A stretch of 64,000 nucleotides of DNA from an uncultured Acetatifactor sp. (GTDB taxonomy: Bacteria > Bacillota > Clostridia > Lachnospirales > Lachnospiraceae). The notes under the pieces were generated by a model. The model did not search any database, was not told the origin of the DNA, and was given only the letters and a program-made list of their open reading frames with translations. Within the stretch, counting starts at the first letter, position 1. The number at the start of each line of letters is the position of its first letter. The DNA is taken from positions 1-64,000 of the forward strand of contig CAJUCT010000021.1 in the NCBI GenBank assembly GCA_910585015.1, given 5' to 3'. The position numbers and the translations under genes are program-made. Positions 62,109 to 64,000 of the stretch are shown here, in pieces.

Positions 62109-64000
62109 ACGGCATGGCGGCCAGCGACAAGATTTTCCGGCTGCTGGATCTGCCTGAACCGGAATTAAAGACAATGAAGGTTCCGGAAGATTGCGGTATT
62201 GTCTGTGATCAGCTGTGTTTTTCCTATGAGGGAAATCGGTCTTCTTTCTGTGAGTCTATGGATGATTTGGCCTATGAAAATGCATCGGACAGTGCCAAGG
62301 AAAGCGTACTTCAGATGTCTCAGCAGGAGACCCGACGGAATAAAATACCAGAAAAAAGGGAGGTCCTGCACAGAGTTCATATGGAATTTCCCAAGGGCAG
62401 CTTTACCTCCATCGTGGGGGAGAGCGGCTGCGGGAAATCTACTCTGGCCGCTATCCTCATGGGACGGAACAGAGGATATGGCGGATCGGTAAAAATCGGC
62501 GGCGCGGAACTGAGCATCATATCCGAAGAGAGCCTGATGGAGAGTTTCACCTATATCAGCCACCAGAGTTATCTGTTCAAGGGGACGGTGCGGGAAAATC
62601 TGCTGATGGGAAAGCCGGCGGCTTCGGACGGGGAATTGTGGACGGTGTTGGCGCATGTAAAGCTGGCGGATTTCCTAAAGGGGGAGAGCGGACTGGACAC
62701 GGTTCTCGCGGAGAAAGCTTCCAACTTCTCCGGCGGTCAATGCCAGCGGCTGGCGCTGGCCAGGGCGCTGCTTCATGACAGCCCGATATACATTTTTGAC
62801 GAGGCCACATCCAACATTGATCTGGAGAGTGAGAATGATATCATGGAGGAAATCCACAGGCTTGCCGGTACAAAGACGGTGATTCTGATCTCCCACCGCC
62901 TGGCTAATGTGACTGTCTCCGACAATATATATGTGTTGGAGCAGGGCAGGGTGACGGAGACAGGGAACCATGAGAAACTGCTTAGCGGTGGGGACGGCAT
63001 GGAACTGCGCGCCGGATCCGGGGAACTGAGCAGTTTCATTCTGGACAGCCTGCGGGGGCTGCCCGAGATGATCCAGTACGGACAGGGGGAAAAGCGCCTG
63101 GAGGAGATGAATGCCAGAACCGATGCCCTCTCGGCGGATGAAAAGCGCATGAAGCACAGGGCCGGATGCAGCACGGCGGCGGCAAACACCGCGATCCTTT
63201 TGTTTGACCTGGCTATGCTCTTTGTCAGCGCCATGCTCTGCCGAGCTGGCGGCGTGGACTTCTCCGGGGTACTGATTCCCACCATCGCCCTGTTTTCCTC
63301 CTTTGGACCGGTGATAGCCCTGGCCAATCTGGGAAGTACGCTGCAACATACATTTGCGGCGGGGAACCGGGTGCTGGATATTCTGGAGGAGACACCGGTG
63401 ACGGAGGAAATCCGGGATGGCGTTACGGTGGATTTTGTGGGCGCCCAGGCAGAGAATATCATGTTTTCCTATGAAAACGAGAAGATTCTGGATGGCTTAA
63501 GCCTTGAATTTGCACCCCATAAGATCACAGGGATTGTGGGAAAAAGCGGTTCCGGGAAATCCACGCTGCTCAAACTGCTTATGCGGTTCTGGAAAACCGA
63601 CGGCGGGGAGATTCGCGTTTCGGACACTGATATCGAGCGGATCAATACGGCGTGTCTGTGGGATCTGGAGAGCTTTGTCACCCAGGAGACTCATCTGTTC
63701 CATGACAGCATCCGCAACAATTTGAGGATCGCGAAGCTGGATGCAACGGACGGGGAAATAGAAGCCGCCTGTAAAAAAGCCTCGGTCCATGACTTTATCA
63801 TGGGTCTGCCCCAGGGGTATGACACGCCGGTGGGGGAACTGGGGGATACCCTCTCGGGAGGGGAGCGGCAGCGGCTGGGGCTGGCCAGGGCGTTTCTGCA
63901 CAATGCGCCGTTCCTGCTTCTGGATGAACCCACCAGCAACCTGGACAGCTTAAATGAGGCGGTTATTCTGAAGTCCCTTCGGGAGGAGCGGGAGGACAGG
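62105..64000 (+). CDS. ABC transporter ATPase fused to second half-transporter, partial at 3' end
   Basis: Continuing the previous frame, ATPase domain 1 has VGESGCGKSTLAAILMG, NFSGGQCQRLALARALL and IYIFDEATSNID. At about 62990-63010, after GNHEKLLSGG, the sequence jumps to DGMELRAGSGELSSFILDSL, which belongs in the middle of the membrane domain of a second CydC-like half-transporter. ATPase domain 2 follows with VGKSGSGKSTLLKLLM and TLSGGERQRLGLARAF. So the end of gene 1 and the first helices of gene 2 appear deleted and the rest joined in frame. It runs off the window. With only about two or three helices left from the second domain, transport activity is doubtful. Confidence 0.72.
   Translation, partial: MNGMAASDKIFRLLDLPEPELKTMKVPEDCGIVCDQLCFSYEGNRSSFCESMDDLAYENASDSAKESVLQMSQQETRRNKIPEKREVLHRVHMEFPKGSFTSIVGESGCGKSTLAAILMGRNRGYGGSVKIGGAELSIISEESLMESFTYISHQSYLFKGTVRENLLMGKPAASDGELWTVLAHVKLADFLKGESGLDTVLAEKASNFSGGQCQRLALARALLHDSPIYIFDEATSNIDLESENDIMEEIHRLAGTKTVILISHRLANVTVSDNIYVLEQGRVTETGNHEKLLSGGDGMELRAGSGELSSFILDSLRGLPEMIQYGQGEKRLEEMNARTDALSADEKRMKHRAGCSTAAANTAILLFDLAMLFVSAMLCRAGGVDFSGVLIPTIALFSSFGPVIALANLGSTLQHTFAAGNRVLDILEETPVTEEIRDGVTVDFVGAQAENIMFSYENEKILDGLSLEFAPHKITGIVGKSGSGKSTLLKLLMRFWKTDGGEIRVSDTDIERINTACLWDLESFVTQETHLFHDSIRNNLRIAKLDATDGEIEAACKKASVHDFIMGLPQGYDTPVGELGDTLSGGERQRLGLARAFLHNAPFLLLDEPTSNLDSLNEAVILKSLREEREDR

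Overview
The window looks like a chromosomal stretch from a gut-type member of the Clostridia, most likely family Lachnospiraceae. The reasons are gene content and signals rather than a database match: a T-box leader for an aminoacyl-tRNA synthetase, a CIRCE heat-shock operator, AGGAGG-type ribosome binding sites, frequent TTG starts, a YitT-family membrane protein, many AraC/MerR/XRE regulators, uronate catabolism genes and paired half-transporter ABC genes. G+C looks close to half by eye, except for one clearly AT-rich ABC transporter gene at 26494-28035. I see no rRNA or tRNA gene, no CRISPR array and no intact insertion sequence.

Layout. 33-1233: ECF sigma factor and its zinc-finger anti-sigma. 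1249-4828: T-box and isoleucyl-tRNA synthetase with unusual catalytic motifs. 5293-9150: XRE-methyltransferase fusion, a small helical protein, an Rpn-like nuclease-family protein with a 21-bp tandem repeat, a long palindrome, and an HEQEH protein. 9442-11600: a non-flagellar MotA/MotB-like stator pair resembling the ZorAB core. 11769-14909: LUD-domain protein, glycosyltransferase and flippase-like membrane protein. 15091-17991: an EF-G/TetM-like GTPase fused to a Rae1/YacP-type NYN nuclease domain. 18060-22451: an AraC regulator divergent from two Gfo/Idh/MocA oxidoreductases and a TIM-barrel isomerase. 22501-26325: a truncated Fe-S protein, a beta-CASP hydrolase, thyA and dihydrofolate reductase. 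26494-28320: the AT-rich ABC gene and a methyltransferase remnant. 28410-34679: ilvE, then sbcD-sbcC-PrsA-like foldase. 34759-37113: CIRCE and htpG. 37269-42264: heterodimeric ABC exporter and an OGG glycosylase. 42345-46215: membrane-anchored MerR, SUKH-LRR protein, endonuclease III and a winged-helix regulator. 46409-47281: DegV behind two FabT-like boxes. 47437-51351: uxuB-uxuA divergent from AraC. 51528-57954: Hpt, HD-GYP response regulator, and MoxR-DUF58-transglutaminase operon. 58138-60921: D,D-carboxypeptidase, YitT and a Cys-rich protein. 61283-64000: HMA protein and a damaged ABC transporter pair running off the window.

The main candidates for something undescribed are four. First, the GTPase-NYN fusion, which would bring an A-site mRNA nuclease to the ribosome on a TetM-like carrier. 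Second, a dispersed two-hairpin repeat at gene starts (13699, 20254, 53191) whose stems vary in a compensating way and which in one case adds 25 codons to a protein N-terminus. Third, the stand-alone stator pair. Fourth, the ABC gene near 62100, where a slippery T TTT TTC heptamer sits exactly at a -1 frame break. Genes seem mostly organised in short operons with readable promoters and terminators. Several loci show decay by deletion (22501, 28121, 60962, 62105).
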